Assembly (NCBI GenBank): GCA_050874905.1
Contig: JBNMLP010000007.1
Coordinates: 1 to 64,000 of the forward strand
Length of the DNA stretch: 64,000 nucleotides
Source of the DNA: NC2004 sp050874905
GTDB lineage: Bacteria > Bacillota > Clostridia > Lachnospirales > Lachnospiraceae
Reading direction: 5' to 3'
Shown here: one piece after another, positions 7,828 to 17,583 of the stretch
Position numbering within the stretch: the first letter of the stretch is position 1
Layout: every line of letters starts with the position of its first letter
Translations under genes and position numbers: made by a program
Notes under the pieces: generated by a model
The model's database searches: none
Seen by the model: only the letters and a program-made list of their open reading frames with translations
Told to the model about the DNA's origin: nothing

Positions 7828-9972
7828 CTAAAGAATCATAGTCAACTGAATACGTTTCTTCTGGGTATCCACGCTCATGACCTTCACATCCACAATGTCC
7901 CCTACGCTTACAACATCGAGCGGATGTTTGACAAATTTCTTATTCGTCAGTTGGGAAATATGAACCAAACCGTCCTGATGTACCCCAATATCCACAAATG
8001 CGCCAAAATCAATGACATTGCGCACCGTTCCTTTTAAGATCATGCCTTCTTTTAAGTCTTTCATTTCCAACACATCGGTTCTAAGGATCGGCTTTGGCAT
8101 CTCATCACGTGGATCTCTTCCCGGTTTTTCCAGCTCTGATACAATGTCGGTCAATGTCAATTCTCCGACACCAAGTTCTTTGGAAAGCATCTTTATATCG
8201 CCGAGATCCTTCTTCAATCCCTTTACTCCTTTGGCGGTCATCTGCTCCATTTCGTATCCAGCACGAGCAAGAATCGCTTTTGCCGTTTCGTATGATTCCG
8301 GATGTACACTCGTCTGATCGAGTGGGTTATCTCCTCCTGAAATACGGGTAAATCCGGCACACTGCTCATATGCCTTTGGTCCTAATTTCGCCACCTTAAG
8401 AAGCTGTCTGCGGTTTGTGAACCGTCCATGCTCTTCCCGGTAAGCCACAATGTTTTTGGCAATCGTCTTTGTAATACCGGAGATATATTCCAGCAAAGAT
8501 GCGGATGCCGTGTTTAAATCCACCCCGACTTTATTCACACAGTCTTCCACGACACCGGTCAGCGTTTCTGACAGTTTTTTCTGATTCATATCATGCTGGT
8601 ACTGGCCTACACCGATCGCTTTCGGATCGATCTTTACAAGCTCTGCCAACGGGTCCTGCAAACGTCTGGCGATTGACGCTGCACTACGCTGTCCTACATC
8701 AAATTCCGGAAATTCCTCCGTTGCCAGCTTGCTGGCAGAATATACGGAAGCTCCTGCTTCATTTACAATAATATACTGCACCTTTTCCGGAATCTCCTTC
8801 AGCAGCTCTACAATCACCTGCTCGGATTCTCTTGATGCGGTACCATTTCCCACCGAGATCAGGGTAATGTGATACTTTTTGATCAGATTATGCACGGTCT
8901 TTTTGGCTGCTTCAACTTTAAATTGTGGAGCAGTCGGATAAACAACCACTGTATCTAATACTTTTCCTGTCGCATCTACCACAGCCAGCTTACATCCGGT
9001 ACGAAATGCCGGATCCCATCCAAGCACTACCTGCCCTTCAATCGGCGGCTGCATAAGAAGCTGTTCCAGATTCTTTCCAAATACATGAATAGCGCCATCC
9101 TGCGCCCGCTCGGTGAGCTCACTACGGATCTCCCGCTCAATGGCAGGGGCGATCAGTCTGGTGTAGCTGTCCTCTATTGCCTGTTCCAAATAAGAATCGG
9201 TATAAGAATTGTCCTTTTTCATCACATGATTTTTCAGATAACGGCACACCTTGTCCGCATCCATCTCCAGTTTCACCGTCAGAAATTTTTCTTTTTCCCC
9301 ACGGTTGATCGCAAGGATCTGGTGTCCGGCAAGTTTTTTGACCGGAGAAGAAAAATCATAATAGGTTTCATATACCGAAGTCTGCTTCTCATCTTTTGCC
9401 TTTACCGCAAGACTTCCTTCCTTTTGTGTCAGGGAACGGATGTAGGTACGGTACCCGGCATCCTCTGAAATACACTCAGCAATAATATCCATGGCTCCAG
9501 CAAGCGCCTCATCCACTGTAGTGACTTCTTTCTCCTCTGATAAAAATGCCTGCGCATATACTTTGGCATCTTCAGTAAGCTTCTGCTTCATTAACGCCTG
9601 TGCCAGTTCTTCTAAGCCTTTTTCTCTGGCGATCATGGCTCTGGTACGACGTTTTGGACGATATGGCAGGTACAGATCTTCTACTGCAACAAGTGTTTGT
9701 GCCTCTTCAATCTGTTTTTTCAATTCTTCTGTTAATTTGCCCTGTTCCTCTATGCTCTGTAATACCTGATTCTTTTTCTCCTCTAAGTTTCTAAGATAGG
9801 TCAGACGTTCCATGAGTGTACGAAGCTGCTCATCATTTAAGTTGTCTGTGACATCCTTCCGGTAACGTGCAATAAAAGGAATCGTATTCCCCTCGTCGAT
9901 CAGTTTCACTGCAGCATCTACCTGTGCCAGACGCACTCCCAGCTCTTTCGCTATCGTTTCATTGTTATTCAT
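7828..9972 (-). CDS. tex: Tex-type S1 RNA-binding protein
   Basis: Tex proteins are conserved RNA-binding factors that associate with transcription or RNA turnover; the exact role in Firmicutes is not settled. The 714-residue protein has the N-terminal helical Tex region (FIARYRKDVT), the YqgF/RNase H-like domain (VLGWDPAFRTGCKLAVVD), helix-hairpin-helix motifs (LNTASASLLEYISGI), and a C-terminal S1 domain (GTVRNVIDFGAFVDIG). Length is normal. It sits between dCMP deaminase (23 bp) and tsaE (17 bp) in a minus-strand operon. Confidence 0.95.
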   Translation of the reverse strand: MNNNETIAKELGVRLAQVDAAVKLIDEGNTIPFIARYRKDVTDNLNDEQLRTLMERLTYLRNLEEKKNQVLQSIEEQGKLTEELKKQIEEAQTLVAVEDLYLPYRPKRRTRAMIAREKGLEELAQALMKQKLTEDAKVYAQAFLSEEKEVTTVDEALAGAMDIIAECISEDAGYRTYIRSLTQKEGSLAVKAKDEKQTSVYETYYDFSSPVKKLAGHQILAINRGEKEKFLTVKLEMDADKVCRYLKNHVMKKDNSYTDSYLEQAIEDSYTRLIAPAIEREIRSELTERAQDGAIHVFGKNLEQLLMQPPIEGQVVLGWDPAFRTGCKLAVVDATGKVLDTVVVYPTAPQFKVEAAKKTVHNLIKKYHITLISVGNGTASRESEQVIVELLKEIPEKVQYIIVNEAGASVYSASKLATEEFPEFDVGQRSAASIARRLQDPLAELVKIDPKAIGVGQYQHDMNQKKLSETLTGVVEDCVNKVGVDLNTASASLLEYISGITKTIAKNIVAYREEHGRFTNRRQLLKVAKLGPKAYEQCAGFTRISGGDNPLDQTSVHPESYETAKAILARAGYEMEQMTAKGVKGLKKDLGDIKMLSKELGVGELTLTDIVSELEKPGRDPRDEMPKPILRTDVLEMKDLKEGMILKGTVRNVIDFGAFVDIGVHQDGLVHISQLTNKKFVKHPLDVVSVGDIVDVKVMSVDTQKKRIQLTMIL

Positions 9973-9995
9973 GATATTTTTATCCTCTTTTCCTC

Positions 9996-10475
9996 TTATA
10001 CATGAAGCACTAATTCCTTGCCCTCCGGCACATACTGCCGATAGGAAACATGTGCCATATCAAACATTTTCTTGGCCGCGATCGTAGCTACGGAATCCGC
10101 ATATTTGTCGCTGATATATATAACTTCTTTGATCCCTTTCTGAATGATCGCTTTGGCACATTCATTGCATGGAAATAGCGTAACATAAAGTCTTGCGCCG
10201 CGCAGTGCTCCACCATTGTAGTTTAAAATGGCATTTAACTCTGCATGGCACACATAGACATATTTTGTCTCAAGAGCCTCGCCTTCCCGCTCCCACGGCA
10301 TCATATCATCATCGCATCCGATCGGCATGCCATTATAACCTACTGTAAGAATCTTGTTGTGCTCATCTACAATACAGGCCCCCACCTGTGTATGGTTGTC
10401 TTTGCTGCGCTGTGCAGAAAGCATTGCGATTCCCATGAAATACTGATCCCATGTAATATAATCCTGTCGTTTCAT
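9996..10475 (-). CDS. comEB: Deoxycytidylate (dCMP) deaminase, ComEB-like
   Basis: The enzyme deaminates dCMP to dUMP, feeding thymidylate synthesis. The 159-residue cytidine-deaminase-fold protein has the zinc motifs HAEL and PCNEC, with an additional early region GYNGMPIGCDD characteristic of dCMP deaminases. AAGGAGATACGG precedes ATG. It begins 10 bp after the secreted-protein gene and is followed by tex. Confidence 0.92.
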   Translation of the reverse strand: MKRQDYITWDQYFMGIAMLSAQRSKDNHTQVGACIVDEHNKILTVGYNGMPIGCDDDMMPWEREGEALETKYVYVCHAELNAILNYNGGALRGARLYVTLFPCNECAKAIIQKGIKEVIYISDKYADSVATIAAKKMFDMAHVSYRQYVPEGKELVLHV

Positions 10476-10485
10476 CCGTATCTCC

Positions 10486-11718
10486 TTATTTGGCTGTCAC
10501 CTTGATCTGATAAACTCCATTTGTTTTTTTGGTATCCTTTGCAATCTTAATGTAGTACGTGCCTGCCGGAAGCTTCACATTGTTTCTTGTTTTGATGCTC
10601 CAGTTAAATTTGGCGCCTACGTGTGCAATACTGATGCCGGAGTAAGCACCATTGACGCGGTCGCCCGTCACACTTCCGATAATCTTGCCACTTGTTACAT
10701 CTCCCTTTAAAGAAACGGTAACAGTAGATGGTTTGCTGATCGTAAACTTGTAATAATCTCCCTTGGTCGTTGTGTCTCCATAGGTACAGATTCCTTTGTA
10801 CCATTTTTTGAGTGTCATATCTGCCGCTTTGGAAAGTTTGGCTCCACTCTTGTCATTCACTGCCTTAAACTGATATTTTACAGTAAAAAGTTCCTGTCCC
10901 GGTGTCGTTACTTTGATCCAGTATAATCCCGGATCTACTGCATAAACCGCCTTTTCTGCAAAGCAGCCATCCTCTGTTCCGATCAATCTCTTTTTAGAGA
11001 TTGCTTTTTTATTCTGGTCACATAAGGTTACATTTAGCTTTCCTTCTACCTCATCGTATCCCTCTGTTGTACTGGAAATGAATACCGGATCAAAGGTTAC
11101 GGTTCCGCTTTTTTTCACCTCAAAGGAATAATATGTTGCGCCATTTGGAATATCCACATAACTTAACGTATCCTTTTTGGTCAACACACGATTGGTTCCA
11201 TCAAACTGCTGGGTAGAAAACTGGAAGATTGCAGACTTTCCGCTCGTATTGGTAAATGACACATAATATGTCTGTGACTTTGAGATCTTAAAGGTATCCG
11301 TATAGTTGAATGAACCAGATGCCGTCTTTTCACTGTTCTGTGTCAGATTGATCTTGGCAACTTCATTGGTACATGCCGGATCGCTGTAGATCGTCACCGC
11401 ACCAGTTGCTCCGTTATATCCATACATCGTAATATGTAATGCACCCTTCTTCAGATACATCATACGGGTTTCATTGTTGATTCCATCATGTTGGATAAAG
11501 TACGTTTTAAAATGGCTGAATTCCTTGGAAAAATCAGTAGAATCCGTACCTACCACATAAGTGGACAAGCGATCGTTATACGGAGTTTTGCTGTTATATC
11601 CCTCCAGCTCATCATATAATGTCGTTGCCTTCGGACTGATGCTCATTACGACAAATGCACAAAAAGCCGTCAAAGCTACTGCAAAATATTTTATTAACTG
11701 ACTCATTTTTTTACACAT
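10486..11718 (-). CDS. Secreted protein with repeated beta-sandwich (pre-peptidase-like) domains
   Basis: The 410-residue protein starts with a signal peptide (LIKYFAVALTAFCAFVVMSI). Three related modules of about 100-120 residues follow. Each contains aromatic-rich strands of the type YYSFEVKKSGTVTFD, GLYWIKVTTPGQELFTVKY and GDYYKFTISKPSTVTVSL, then TYYIKIAK. This pattern matches bacterial pre-peptidase C-terminal (PPC) domains, which fold and bind ligands outside the cell. No catalytic domain is present. Function is unknown. It is only 10 bp upstream of dCMP deaminase, with its own extended -10 promoter, so it heads the operon. Confidence 0.75.
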   Translation of the reverse strand: MCKKMSQLIKYFAVALTAFCAFVVMSISPKATTLYDELEGYNSKTPYNDRLSTYVVGTDSTDFSKEFSHFKTYFIQHDGINNETRMMYLKKGALHITMYGYNGATGAVTIYSDPACTNEVAKINLTQNSEKTASGSFNYTDTFKISKSQTYYVSFTNTSGKSAIFQFSTQQFDGTNRVLTKKDTLSYVDIPNGATYYSFEVKKSGTVTFDPVFISSTTEGYDEVEGKLNVTLCDQNKKAISKKRLIGTEDGCFAEKAVYAVDPGLYWIKVTTPGQELFTVKYQFKAVNDKSGAKLSKAADMTLKKWYKGICTYGDTTTKGDYYKFTISKPSTVTVSLKGDVTSGKIIGSVTGDRVNGAYSGISIAHVGAKFNWSIKTRNNVKLPAGTYYIKIAKDTKKTNGVYQIKVTAK

Positions 11719-11752
11719 AATAGTCCCTTCTTTCTATCGTTTCGATGCGTAT

Positions 11753-11761
11753 AGTATAGCA
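11753..11761 (-). promoter_or_regulatory. Extended -10 promoter before the secreted-protein gene
   Basis: The minus strand has TGC-TATACT, 34 bp upstream of the start codon at 11718. A -35 element is not clear. Confidence 0.5.
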
Positions 11762-11846
11762 TATTCCTTTTCTTTTGCCTACAAACTTAATCCGAAGATT
11801 TTATGAAGATTTCGACAAAAAATGCAGCAGATACCCGTCGTCAACT

Positions 11847-11874
11847 AAAAAAGGAGACCACCTACGCAGTCTCC
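11847..11874 (-). terminator. Rho-independent terminator after hom
   Basis: A GGAGAC/GTCTCC stem (11853-11858, 11869-11874) with a 10-base loop is followed on the minus strand by six U residues. It closes the secA-prfB-cheW-hom run. Confidence 0.8.
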
Positions 11875-11891
11875 CTTCCTCCTCAACATTA

Positions 11892-13103
11892 CTAAAATTC
11901 TGCACGAATACGGTTTACAATCTCTCCGATCAAAGAAATCTTTGTTTCAAAATCACACTCTTTCATATAGCCAGTCAAAAATGCTGTCTCATCCGGCTCC
12001 TGTGGAATGGAAACGAATGTTACCTCACCAAATGTTTTCTTCACTTCTTCCTCTTTTCCGGCTCCCTTAATTCTCACAAAGAACTGGTACTGTGCCTGCT
12101 TGCTGTCTGCCAGAGTAAGTTTCTCACCAGAATAGCCTTCCATCACATTGCGGCCTAAATTTTTAGCTGCTTCCACAACATCTGACACAACTGCACTTGC
12201 CGTTGGCAAGGAACCTGCACCTGCCCCGTAAAACATCACATCACCAAGCATATTTCCCGTTACAAAAATAGCATTAAATACATCGTTAACGCCCATTAAC
12301 GGATGTGAATTTTTTAACATCATTGGCGCAACAGAAGCATAAATATCATTGCCACGTTTTTTGCTGGAACCGATCAACTTGATCCCCGCATCTAACTTCT
12401 TTGCATAAGAAATATCAGATTTAGTGATCCGTGTAATACCCTCGGTTGGAATATCTTCAAAGTCAACCTGTTTGCCATGTGCAAGAGAAGACAGGATCGC
12501 AATCTTACGACAGGCATCATAACCCTCAACATCGGCCTCTGGATTACGCTCTGCATATCCTTTCTCCTGTGCATCCTTTAAAACGGTCTCGTAATCAGCA
12601 TCCTCACTGCTCATCTTGCTAAGCATATAGTTGGTCGTACCGTTTAAGATACCCTTGATATCTGTAATCTCCTCTGAGGTCAGACTGGTTGATAACGGAC
12701 GGATGATCGGAATTCCACCGCCCACACTCGCTTCAAAAAGGAAATTGATCGCATGATCTTTCGCAATCTGCAAAAGCTCTGCGCCGTGTCTGGCTACCAG
12801 CTCCTTATTCGAGGTACATACACTCTTTCCATGCTCTAATGCACTCTTAACAAAGGTATAAGCAGGCTCTACTCCTCCCATTACCTCAACAACAACTTTA
12901 ATGTCGTCGTCCTTTAAGATCACATCGTAATCATGTACGATCTTTTCCTGAATCGGATCACCTTCAAAATCACGAAGATCAAGTACATATTTCACTCTGA
13001 CCTGATCTCCCACTCTCTTGTCAATACTCTTCTGGTTTGTCTGCAATACTTTTACGACTCCGGAACCAACTGTTCCATAGCCTAACACAGCAATGTTAAT
13101 CAT
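11892..13103 (-). CDS. hom: Homoserine dehydrogenase
   Basis: The enzyme reduces aspartate semialdehyde to homoserine for threonine and methionine synthesis. The 403-residue protein has the NAD(P)-binding GYGTVGSG motif, the KELVARHG and GGGIPIIRPL segments, and the NGTTNYMLSKM signature of the catalytic domain. A C-terminal ACT-type region (from about residue 325) suggests feedback control by an amino acid. AGGAGGAAATT precedes ATG. It is the last gene of the secA-prfB-cheW-hom run, 25 bp after cheW. Confidence 0.95.
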   Translation of the reverse strand: MINIAVLGYGTVGSGVVKVLQTNQKSIDKRVGDQVRVKYVLDLRDFEGDPIQEKIVHDYDVILKDDDIKVVVEVMGGVEPAYTFVKSALEHGKSVCTSNKELVARHGAELLQIAKDHAINFLFEASVGGGIPIIRPLSTSLTSEEITDIKGILNGTTNYMLSKMSSEDADYETVLKDAQEKGYAERNPEADVEGYDACRKIAILSSLAHGKQVDFEDIPTEGITRITKSDISYAKKLDAGIKLIGSSKKRGNDIYASVAPMMLKNSHPLMGVNDVFNAIFVTGNMLGDVMFYGAGAGSLPTASAVVSDVVEAAKNLGRNVMEGYSGEKLTLADSKQAQYQFFVRIKGAGKEEEVKKTFGEVTFVSIPQEPDETAFLTGYMKECDFETKISLIGEIVNRIRAEF

Positions 13104-13128
13104 AATTTCCTCCTAATGTTTTCTCCTG

Positions 13129-13602
13129 TTATTCGTCATCTTCTGGCTTTAACATATCCAGCATAAGTTGACGTTCTTCGTCTGTCACTAGATGCTTCAG
13201 ACTGATCAATACTATGATCTTTTTATCATCAAGCTCTGCCACGTGCCCAATAAAACTGGTAGATGTATTACTTAACACGTTTGGCCGCTCTGTAATCTTA
13301 GTTTCCTCGATGTTGATAATTCCGACAACAGAATCCACCTCAATCGCTACCGGAAGCTGATCAAGCATGACAATGATCAGTTTGGAAGCCTCATCATAAG
13401 GACGTTCCGGCAATGCAAACTTGTTCCGGATCGAATATACCGGAATCAACTCTCCACGGAGATTTAATACTCCTTTTATATAGGAGGGTGCACCAATGAC
13501 CGGAGAAATATTCTCGCATTTTTCGATTGCACGAACATTCATAATATCCAGACCATAATTCTGTCCCTCGATCATAAAACTAATTTGTGTTTTCGTCGCC
13601 AT
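13129..13602 (-). CDS. cheW: CheW-like chemotaxis coupling protein
   Basis: CheW links chemoreceptors to the CheA kinase. The 157-residue single-domain protein has the CheW core: ISFMIEGQNYGLDIMNVRAIEK, then GVLNLRGELIPVYSIRNKF, then a final strand pair with VLISLKHLV. The start at 13602 follows AAAGGAGGAG. It overlaps no other gene but starts 2 bp after prfB stops, so it is probably translationally coupled to the RF2 gene, away from any other che genes. It may serve the MCP at 22456-23745. A CheV-like receiver domain is absent. Confidence 0.85.
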   Translation of the reverse strand: MATKTQISFMIEGQNYGLDIMNVRAIEKCENISPVIGAPSYIKGVLNLRGELIPVYSIRNKFALPERPYDEASKLIIVMLDQLPVAIEVDSVVGIINIEETKITERPNVLSNTSTSFIGHVAELDDKKIIVLISLKHLVTDEERQLMLDMLKPEDDE

Positions 13603-13604
13603 TC

Positions 13605-14736
13605 TTACTCCTCCTTTTTCTTTTGTCCTGCCTGTATACTCTGCCATTTTAAATAGGCATTGATAAAGCGGTCGATTCCGCCATCCATCACTGCATTTAC
13701 ATTGGCAGTTTCCTCCTGTGTCCGATGATCCTTTACCAAACTATATGGATGCATCACGTAAGAACGGATCTGGCTTCCCCAGCCATTCTCCTTTACGTCA
13801 CCACGAATTCCCGATACTTTCTGCTCATTCTCTGCCTTTTTTAAAAGGTACAGCTTTGCCTTGAGCATCTTCATTGCTTTGTCCTTGTTCATATGCTGCG
13901 AACGTTCATTCTGACACTGTACCACAATTCCTGTAGGATTATGTGTGATACGCACTGCGGACGAAGTTTTATTGATATGCTGTCCACCCGCACCGGAAGA
14001 ACGATAAAAATCGATCCGCAGATCATCCGGATTGATCTCTACATCCAGATCTGCCTCAATATCCGGCATTACATCACAAGCTGCAAAAGTAGTCTGTCGT
14101 TTTCCTGCGGCGTTAAACGGAGAGATACGAACCAAACGGTGTACCCCATGCTCCGACCGCAGATAACCATATGCATTTTCTCCGTTGATCTGCATCGTCA
14201 CAGATTTATAGCCTGTTTCATCACCATCTACATAGTCCAGCAGCTCTGTCTGAAAGCCGCGGCTGTCCGCCCATTTGGAATACATGCGAAGCAGCATGTT
14301 CACCCAGTCACACGCCTCTGTTCCACCTGCTCCGGCATGCAGTGAAAGAATGGCATTGCTCTCATCATATTCTCCCGTCAGGAGCGTGGAGATCCGGAGT
14401 TTTTCAAACTGCTCCTCAAAGGTATGCAGTTCTTCCTCAATATCTGCGATCAGGCTTTCATCCTCTTCTTCATATCCCATCTCGATCAATGTCTCGATGT
14501 CTTCATACTGCTGGCTCAATGCCTGAAAACCATTAATCTCCGCTTCCAAGGCTTTGACCTGCTTCATGACATGCTGGGAAGCCTCTACATCATCCCAAAA
14601 ACCGGGTACTTCCATACTATGTCTTAAATCTTCTAACTTAAACTTTTTATTGTCTAAGTCAAAGTGAATCCCTTACTTCCAATAATGGCTCTTTATATCC
14701 ATTCAATGTTGTCTTGAATGCATCTAATTCTACCAC
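13605..14736 (-). CDS. prfB: Peptide chain release factor 2, made by programmed +1 frameshift
   Basis: RF2 releases peptides at UGA and UAA. The gene is split over two frames. A GTG at 14736 (AGAGGTGA upstream) opens a 25-codon leader ending VRDSL at CTT, directly followed by an in-frame TGA (14659-14661). Reading resumes in the +1 frame at GAC (14658-14660) and runs to 13605, giving about 376 residues. CTT-TGA-C is the classic RF2 autoregulatory slip site. The body has the codon-recognition SPF motif (RISPFNAAG) and the catalytic GGQ (SGAGGQHINK). It follows secA by 37 bp and precedes cheW by 2 bp. Confidence 0.95.
14658..14664 (-). promoter_or_regulatory. Programmed +1 frameshift site in prfB
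   Basis: The heptamer CTTTGAC places a poor UGA stop in the zero frame after CUU, the same site used in E. coli and B. subtilis RF2. An upstream purine stretch (AAGGGA, about 6 bases before CTT) can act as the internal Shine-Dalgarno-like stimulator. When RF2 is scarce the ribosome slips and makes more RF2. Confidence 0.95.
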
Positions 14737-14773
14737 ATAATCACCTCTTATCTTTTTTTTCTGTACTGCCACA

Positions 14774-17353
14774 CTAATTGCGCCCACAGCACTGCTTATA
14801 TTTCTTACCACTTCCACAAGGACATGGATCATTTCTTCCGATCTTTGCATCTTTTCTCTGATATGGTCCCTTGCTTGTGCTGTCATCTTTATTTGTTCCG
14901 GTTACTTTGGCAACCTCTTCACGCTCTACCTTCTGTTCAATGCGCACATTCATCAATGCGGTTGCGGTATCACGGCGGATCTCTGCTGTCATTTCATTAA
15001 ACATGTCATATCCGAGGAACTTGTATTCCACTACCGGATCTCTCTGACCATAGGAACGCAGTCCAATACCCTGACGGAGCTGATCCATATTGTCAATATG
15101 ATCCATCCACTTCTTATCAATCGTCTTAAGCAGGAATACACGCTCTACTTCACGCATACGGTTTTCTCCATTTTCATCGAGTCCTGCTTCTTCTTCCTTC
15201 TGCTCATAAATGCCTTCTGCCTGTGCGATCAAACGATCTGCAATAGCATCTTTGTTGGCATCGATCATCTCTTCTTCCGTAAGTGTGATCTCACCTAATG
15301 GGAAAATGTGAGACAATTCATTCAGTTCTGCAAGATCCCACTCTTCTACCGGAAGTTCTTCATTGATCGCTTTATCGACATATTCATGGATTGTTTCATG
15401 GATCATGCCAATAATTTTATCACGCATATCTCCGCCATCCAACACTTCGCGACGCTCTTTGTAAATGATCTCACGCTGCTCATTATTTACCTGGTCAAAA
15501 TCCAACAGACTCCGTCGCACTCCATAGTTGCTGCTCTCAATCTTCTTCTGTGCACGTTCTACCAGCTTGGTAATGCTACGGTGCTGAATCTCTTCCCCCT
15601 TCGGAATGTTCAACGTTTCATACATAGACATCACACGTTCTGAACCGAATAAACGCATCAGATCATCTTCCAGGCTCAGATAAAATTTGGACTCACCCGG
15701 ATCTCCCTGACGTCCGGCACGTCCACGGAGCTGATTATCAATACGGCGTGCCTCGTGACGCTCTGTACCGATGATCTTTAATCCGCCGACTTCTTTGACA
15801 CCTTCACCAAGCTTAATATCCGTACCACGACCTGCCATGTTTGTGGCAATCGTCACAGCACCGAGCTGACCTGCATCTGCAATGATCTCTGCCTCCAGCT
15901 CATGGAACTTCGCATTTAATACTTTATGCTTAATGCCACGCTTGTTTAAAAGCTGGCTTACTTCCTCAGATGCCTCAATGGAAATGGTACCAACCAACAC
16001 CGGCTGCTGTTTTTTATGTGACTCCATAATGTCACGTACCACAGCATCCAGTTTCTCTTCCTTTGTGCAGAACACGCTGTCCTCATGATCAATTCTCGCG
16101 ATTGGTTTATTGGTCGGGATCACAACAACGTCCATTCCGTAAATATCGCGGAACTCTTTCTCCTCTGTCAACGCAGTACCTGTCATACCTGCTTTTTTCT
16201 TATACTTGTTAAAGAAGTTCTGGAAGGTGATCGTAGCAAGTGTTTTGCTTTCCCGTTTTACTTTTACTTTCTCTTTCGCCTCGATCGCTTGATGCAGACC
16301 ATCAGAAAAACGTCTTCCCGGCATAATACGTCCGGTGAACTCATCTACGATCAATACCTCGTCATCTTTTACCACATAATCACGGTCACGGATCATTAAG
16401 GCATGAGCACGCAACGCCAGAATGACATTGTGATACATTTCTGCATTTTCAGGATCGGATAAGTTATCGATCTTTAAGAACTTCTCTGCCTTTTCCACAC
16501 CCTGTGCAGTAAGCATTACATTCTTATCCTTCTCATTTACGAGATAATCGCCATCTTCTTCGATCTCCTCGCCCATGATCGCCTGCATCTTGGTAATCTC
16601 ACCATCGGAGGTACCACGCTGCATCGTTGTAGCAAGATAATCACACATACGATATAAATCCGTTGATTTCCCGCTCTGTCCGGAAATGATCAGTGGGGTT
16701 CTCGCCTCATCGATCAATACGGAATCCACCTCATCGACAATTGCGTAGTTCAGTTCTCTTTGTACCAAGCGCTCTTTGTAGATCACCATGTTATCACGAA
16801 GGTAATCAAAACCTAATTCATTGTTTGTCGCATAAGTAATGTCACAGTTGTATGCTTCCCGGCGCTCATCGGAATCAGAATCGTTTAATACCACACCAAC
16901 GGTTAAACCGAGGAAACGATGCACTGCTCCCATCCACTCCGCATCACGCTTGGCCAGATAATCATTGACCGTTACGATGTGTACACCTTTTCCCTCTAAC
17001 GCATTCAGATATGCAGGAAGTGTAGATACCAGTGTTTTACCTTCACCTGTTTTCATCTCTGCAATACGTCCCTGATGCAAGATAATACCACCGATCACCT
17101 GAACACGATAATGACGCATATGCAACGTTCTATATGCTGCTTCACGTACAACTGCAAATGCCTCCACTAAAATATCATCAAGTGTTTCGCCCTCACTAAG
17201 CCGCTGCTTAAAGTAAGGAGTCTTCGCCTTTAATTCCTCATCGGAAAGAGCAGCCATGTCATCTTCCAAATCCATTACTGCATCTACCAAATGAGAAATA
17301 CGTTTTATTTCCTTTTCACTATGGTTACCAAAAATCTTTTCGACTAAACTCAT
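14774..17353 (-). CDS. secA: Preprotein translocase ATPase SecA
   Basis: SecA is the motor that drives secreted proteins through SecYEG. The 859-residue protein has Walker A MKTGEGKT, a DEVD Walker B, the preprotein cross-linking region, a helicase domain with GRAGRQGDPG, the scaffold and wing domains, and the C-terminal zinc motif CPCGSGKKYKQCC. The ATG at 17353 has TAGGAG upstream; further upstream in-frame codons do not. prfB follows 37 bp later. It would export the several signal-peptide proteins in this window. Confidence 0.98.
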   Translation of the reverse strand: MSLVEKIFGNHSEKEIKRISHLVDAVMDLEDDMAALSDEELKAKTPYFKQRLSEGETLDDILVEAFAVVREAAYRTLHMRHYRVQVIGGIILHQGRIAEMKTGEGKTLVSTLPAYLNALEGKGVHIVTVNDYLAKRDAEWMGAVHRFLGLTVGVVLNDSDSDERREAYNCDITYATNNELGFDYLRDNMVIYKERLVQRELNYAIVDEVDSVLIDEARTPLIISGQSGKSTDLYRMCDYLATTMQRGTSDGEITKMQAIMGEEIEEDGDYLVNEKDKNVMLTAQGVEKAEKFLKIDNLSDPENAEMYHNVILALRAHALMIRDRDYVVKDDEVLIVDEFTGRIMPGRRFSDGLHQAIEAKEKVKVKRESKTLATITFQNFFNKYKKKAGMTGTALTEEKEFRDIYGMDVVVIPTNKPIARIDHEDSVFCTKEEKLDAVVRDIMESHKKQQPVLVGTISIEASEEVSQLLNKRGIKHKVLNAKFHELEAEIIADAGQLGAVTIATNMAGRGTDIKLGEGVKEVGGLKIIGTERHEARRIDNQLRGRAGRQGDPGESKFYLSLEDDLMRLFGSERVMSMYETLNIPKGEEIQHRSITKLVERAQKKIESSNYGVRRSLLDFDQVNNEQREIIYKERREVLDGGDMRDKIIGMIHETIHEYVDKAINEELPVEEWDLAELNELSHIFPLGEITLTEEEMIDANKDAIADRLIAQAEGIYEQKEEEAGLDENGENRMREVERVFLLKTIDKKWMDHIDNMDQLRQGIGLRSYGQRDPVVEYKFLGYDMFNEMTAEIRRDTATALMNVRIEQKVEREEVAKVTGTNKDDSTSKGPYQRKDAKIGRNDPCPCGSGKKYKQCCGRN

Positions 17354-17402
17354 TTTATTCACTCCTAATCTTCGCGACATGCGATACAAATTCGCAGGTT
17401 TT

Positions 17403-17432
17403 ATTGTAACATGATAAGAAGGTGCTTTTCAA
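17403..17432 (-). promoter_or_regulatory. Probable sigma-A promoter for secA
   Basis: The minus strand has TTGAAA (17427-17432), 18 bases, then TACAAT (17403-17408), about 50 bp upstream of the secA start. It lies between the hpf terminator and secA. Confidence 0.5.
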
Positions 17433-17541
17433 CCTAATAAGTAGCAAATATTTCGGAAATATAGCAGTAGAAACCAGCATTTTCACCATTTCTTCACAAT
17501 TGCCCTGCTCCTGTTACACAGATCTCAAAGTTTTCCCCACT

Positions 17542-17572
17542 AAAAAACAGACCAGCAATCTGCTGGTCTGTT
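17542..17572 (-). terminator. Rho-independent terminator after hpf
   Basis: A perfect 12-bp stem (AACAGACCAGCA at 17546-17557, TGCTGGTCTGTT at 17561-17572) with a 3-base loop is followed on the minus strand by a run of U residues. Confidence 0.92.
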
Positions 17573-17583
17573 ATCCATTCATC

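Noticed and set aside
14659..14886. A separate 75-codon gene between secA and prfB
   Set aside because: Its second half is the RF2 leader in the zero frame, and its first half lies inside secA; the +1 frameshift joins it to prfB.
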